Below are positions 8,879-11,924 of a stretch of DNA of 11,924 nucleotides, in pieces; positions within the stretch are counted from its first letter, which is position 1, and the number at the start of each line of letters is the position of its first letter. The translations under genes and the position numbers were made by a program. The notes below the pieces were generated by a model that was given only the letters and a program-made list of their open reading frames with translations, had not been told where the DNA came from and searched no databases. Source of the DNA: Lonsdalea quercina subsp. quercina (GTDB lineage: Bacteria; Pseudomonadota; Gammaproteobacteria; Enterobacterales; Enterobacteriaceae); the NCBI RefSeq assembly GCF_000688655.1, contig NZ_JIBO01000010.1, positions 183,685 through 195,608 on the forward strand, written 5' to 3'.

Positions 8879-9945
<1,067 letters not shown>

Positions 9946-10359
9946 CATTGAAAAAAGTGAAACGGGGCTGGTACTGGGATGTAACGCCGTAACATACTGT
10001 CGGCGATGAGCTTCAAAACGCTGCCTGACAGCGTTTCAGTGATTCGAATCTGGCAGTTTCTTCTGGTTTTAATTGTTTTGCTTTGACAATCGGCTGCGCT
10101 TTTGCGAAAACATCCTATGAAGAGGAAATTTTTTGTATATGAATAGTTGAATGCTCGGCTTTTTAACCGTTTTTTGCATTGTTAAATTGACAGGCGACAG
10201 CATAGCTCATGCACCTGTTTGTCGTACGCGAAATGCGGAATAAAAGACGTGACTTTTAATGTACAAGAGAGACAGGGGTCTTCTTTAGGGGCAACTTTGG
10301 CACATTGATGTGGGCCGGAGTGAGCGATGAGCAGGGAAGAGTGAAGAGAGACAATAATA

Positions 10360-10854
10360 ATGGTAGACACAAAAAAACGTCCGGGAAAAGATCTTGATCG
10401 TATCGATCGCAATATCCTGAACGAATTGCAAAAAGATGGTCGTATCTCTAACGTGGAGCTTTCTAAGCGGGTAGGTCTATCTCCCACACCGTGTCTGGAG
10501 CGCGTAAGACGTCTGGAGCGACAGGGATTCATCAATGGTTATACGGCGCTACTCAATCCGCATTATTTGGATGCTTCGCTTTTGGTGTTCGTGGAGATAA
10601 CGCTGAATCGTGGCGCACCGGATGTATTTGAGCAGTTCAATACTGCGGTACAGAAGCTGGAAGAAATTCAGGAGTGCCATTTGGTTTCCGGGGATTTTGA
10701 CTACTTGCTTAAAACCCGCGTGCCGGACATGTCTGCCTACCGTAAATTGTTAGGGGAAACGCTGCTGCGTCTGCCTGGCGTTAACGACACGCGCACCTAT
10801 GTGGTGATGGAAGAAGTTAAGCAGAGCAACCGGCTGGTCATCAAGACCCGCTGA
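10360..10854 (+). CDS. lrp: Leucine-responsive regulatory protein
   Basis: Global DNA-binding regulator of amino-acid metabolism, transport and pili. It forms octamers and hexadecamers and senses leucine. At 164 residues it equals E. coli Lrp in length and, as recalled, differs only at residue 4 (Thr for Ser) and residue 59 (Asn for Gln). The N-terminal AsnC-type helix-turn-helix is at about 14-60, with VGLSPTPCLERVRRLE as recognition region. The C-terminal RAM ligand/oligomerisation domain is at about 65-155. The ATG at 10360 follows AGAGAG with about 9 bases of spacing. The mRNA has a long leader in the intergenic region. The gene ends in a weak terminator that overlaps the ftsK regulatory region. 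Confidence 0.99.
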   Translation: MVDTKKRPGKDLDRIDRNILNELQKDGRISNVELSKRVGLSPTPCLERVRRLERQGFINGYTALLNPHYLDASLLVFVEITLNRGAPDVFEQFNTAVQKLEEIQECHLVSGDFDYLLKTRVPDMSAYRKLLGETLLRLPGVNDTRTYVVMEEVKQSNRLVIKTR

Positions 10855-10885
10855 CAGTATGGGTGCAAAGCCCGGCAAACTCAGC

Positions 10886-10891
10886 TACAAT
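10886..10891 (+). promoter_or_regulatory. Candidate -10 of the LexA-controlled ftsK promoter
   Basis: TACAAT (five of six consensus bases) directly abuts the LexA box. The -35 is weak (TGCAAA with a 16-base spacer). LexA bound at 10891-10910 would cover the transcription start, which fits repression. In E. coli ftsK also has an SOS-inducible promoter (dinH) in this interval. Confidence 0.45.
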
Positions 10892-10910
10892 CCTGTGAAT
10901 TTATACAGCT
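10891..10910. promoter_or_regulatory. LexA (SOS) box upstream of ftsK
   Basis: CTGTGAATTTATACAG at 10893-10908 fits the LexA core CTG-N10-CAG with an A/T-rich centre. It lies 63 bases before the ftsK start. E. coli ftsK (dinH) has a LexA box at the same place, so conservation supports the call. Confidence 0.85.
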
Positions 10911-10913
10911 ATA

Positions 10914-10938
10914 GCGCCGGGACTTTCTCGGCGTTTTG
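10914..10938 (+). terminator. Intrinsic terminator of lrp in the ftsK leader
   Basis: CGCCGGGA (10915-10922) pairs with TCTCGGCG (10926-10933) with one G-U pair and a 3-base loop, followed by TTTTG. The U tract is short, so some lrp transcripts may read into ftsK. It lies downstream of the LexA box, so it would also lie in the SOS-induced ftsK leader. Confidence 0.65.
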
Positions 10939-10971
10939 TCATGACCCCCTTACCGGAACCTGGAGAAACGC

Positions 10972-11924
10972 TTGAGCCAGGAATACACTGAAGATAAAGA
11001 AATTACGCTGGAAAAACTCAGCGCGGGGCGGCGTTTAATTGAGGCGTTGCTTGTTGTTGCAGGATTGTTCGCCTGTTACCTGGCGGCTGCGCTGCTGAGC
11101 TTCAGCCCCTCCGATCCTAGCTGGTCTCAGACCGCCTGGCATGAACCCATTCACAACCTGGGCGGTGGCGTTGGCGCCTGGATGGCCGATACGCTATTTT
11201 TCGTGTTCGGCGTACTGGCTTATGCCATTCCCCCCGTGATGATCTCGCTATGCTGGCTGATTTTTCGTCAGCGAAACCGTCAGCATGCGCTCGACTATTT
11301 CACCTTCTCCCTACGTCTGATTGGCGCTCTGGCGCTCATCTTGACCTCGTGTGGTCTGGCCGCCGTCAATGTGGACGATCTGTACTATTTTGCCTCCGGC
11401 GGCGTGCTTGGCAGCTTGCTCAGCAGTGCTATGATCCCACGATTTAACAGCATCGGCTCTACGTTGATTTTGCTGTGCGTATGGGCAGCTGGCCTGACCC
11501 TGTTCACTGGCTGGTCGTGGCTGACAATTGCGGAAAAGATAGGGGCTGCGGTGATGGGTTGCCTGACCTTCTTCTCCAACCGCGAACGCCGTGATGACTT
11601 TATCGATAAAATCGACGAAGGGGATCTCGCGCATGATAGGGTGCATGAATCTGAAATGACGTCCTCAGCTGCGCCGCGCGAACAAGTTGTGGATGAAGAT
11701 GATGTGCTGCTTGCTGCCCCTGCGATGCCTGCTGCTCAGTCAACCGCCGTTGAAGAACAGACTCTTTCGACACCCTCTGCCGAGCCAGCGCTAGAGAACG
11801 CTGTGAAGGGCCTGTCTGCGACCGGGGCACCCGATGACAACGTCACGGTGCCAACTACCCCGATTGACAGCCAGAAGGTTGTCACCGTAGAGACGGCTAA
11901 GCTCGCCAGTGAAACGGAAAAAAG
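10972..11924 (+). CDS. ftsK: DNA translocase FtsK, N-terminal part (3' partial, TTG start)
   Basis: Septal inner-membrane DNA pump that links chromosome dimer resolution to cell division. The frame opens at TTG 10972 with GGAG six bases upstream, and it reads MSQEYTEDKEITLEKLSAGR, aligning with the E. coli FtsK start. No ATG lies at that position. The frame stays open for 317 codons to the window edge. The N-terminal membrane domain has about four segments (roughly 22-46, 73-98, 113-133 and 162-185), with the conserved periplasmic SDPSWSQTAWHEPIHNLGG between the first two. From about residue 200 the sequence becomes the acidic, Ala/Pro/Ser/Thr-rich linker, quite unlike E. coli in detail, as expected for this variable region. 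The RecA-like motor and gamma domain lie outside the window. Confidence 0.96.
   Translation, partial: MSQEYTEDKEITLEKLSAGRRLIEALLVVAGLFACYLAAALLSFSPSDPSWSQTAWHEPIHNLGGGVGAWMADTLFFVFGVLAYAIPPVMISLCWLIFRQRNRQHALDYFTFSLRLIGALALILTSCGLAAVNVDDLYYFASGGVLGSLLSSAMIPRFNSIGSTLILLCVWAAGLTLFTGWSWLTIAEKIGAAVMGCLTFFSNRERRDDFIDKIDEGDLAHDRVHESEMTSSAAPREQVVDEDDVLLAAPAMPAAQSTAVEEQTLSTPSAEPALENAVKGLSATGAPDDNVTVPTTPIDSQKVVTVETAKLASETEK

Noticed and set aside
11250..11830. Open frames on both strands over the last 600 bases
   Set aside because: The continuous frame from TTG 10972 encodes the FtsK membrane domain and linker, so the others are shadows.

Overview
The window is a stretch of enterobacterial chromosome (order Enterobacterales). 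The gene order clpA - infA - aat - cydC - cydD - trxB - lrp - ftsK, with clpA, lrp and ftsK on the plus strand and the rest on the minus strand, matches the well-known E. coli arrangement. The proteins are very close to those of E. coli: as recalled, IF-1 differs at one residue and Lrp at two. CydC, Aat and the FtsK linker are more divergent, which suggests a plant-associated or related family such as Pectobacteriaceae (Dickeya, Pectobacterium, Brenneria) rather than Escherichia. That family guess is inference with low confidence.

Layout. 1-2099: clpA (5' end cut off), followed by a strong intrinsic terminator. 2206-3831 (minus): a GH37 trehalase of the periplasmic TreA type, pointing toward clpA. 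It lies where E. coli carries the tRNA gene serW, and no tRNA is seen here. 3832-4102: a regulatory gap with a perfect 10-bp inverted repeat upstream of the trehalase and the infA terminator. 4103-8662 (minus): infA, aat, cydC and cydD. cydD, cydC and aat are tightly packed (1-base and 12-base gaps) and look like one operon, while infA has its own 122-base upstream gap. 8663-8878: the cydD upstream region and the trxB terminator. 8879-9838 (minus): trxB. 9839-10359: a 521-base divergent intergenic region holding a strong dyad near trxB and a long structured lrp leader. 10360-10854: lrp. 10855-10971: a LexA box and an intrinsic terminator. 10972 to the end: ftsK, from a TTG start, truncated by the window.

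How the genes relate. ClpA and Aat both serve the bacterial N-degron pathway: Aat adds Leu/Phe to N-terminal Lys/Arg, and ClpS-ClpA-ClpP degrades the product. CydDC is needed to assemble cytochrome bd, and TrxB keeps thioredoxin reduced, so the two share a redox theme. Lrp is a global amino-acid/nutrition regulator. FtsK couples chromosome segregation to division and has a visible SOS operator. The trehalase is a separate carbon/osmolyte gene.

This is mostly ordinary core genome, and I see no evidence of a novel multi-gene system. The items worth a second look are regulatory: two strong inverted repeats (upstream of treA and of trxB), the LexA box before ftsK, a possible 30-codon leader ORF upstream of lrp, and the trehalase gene at the usual serW position.
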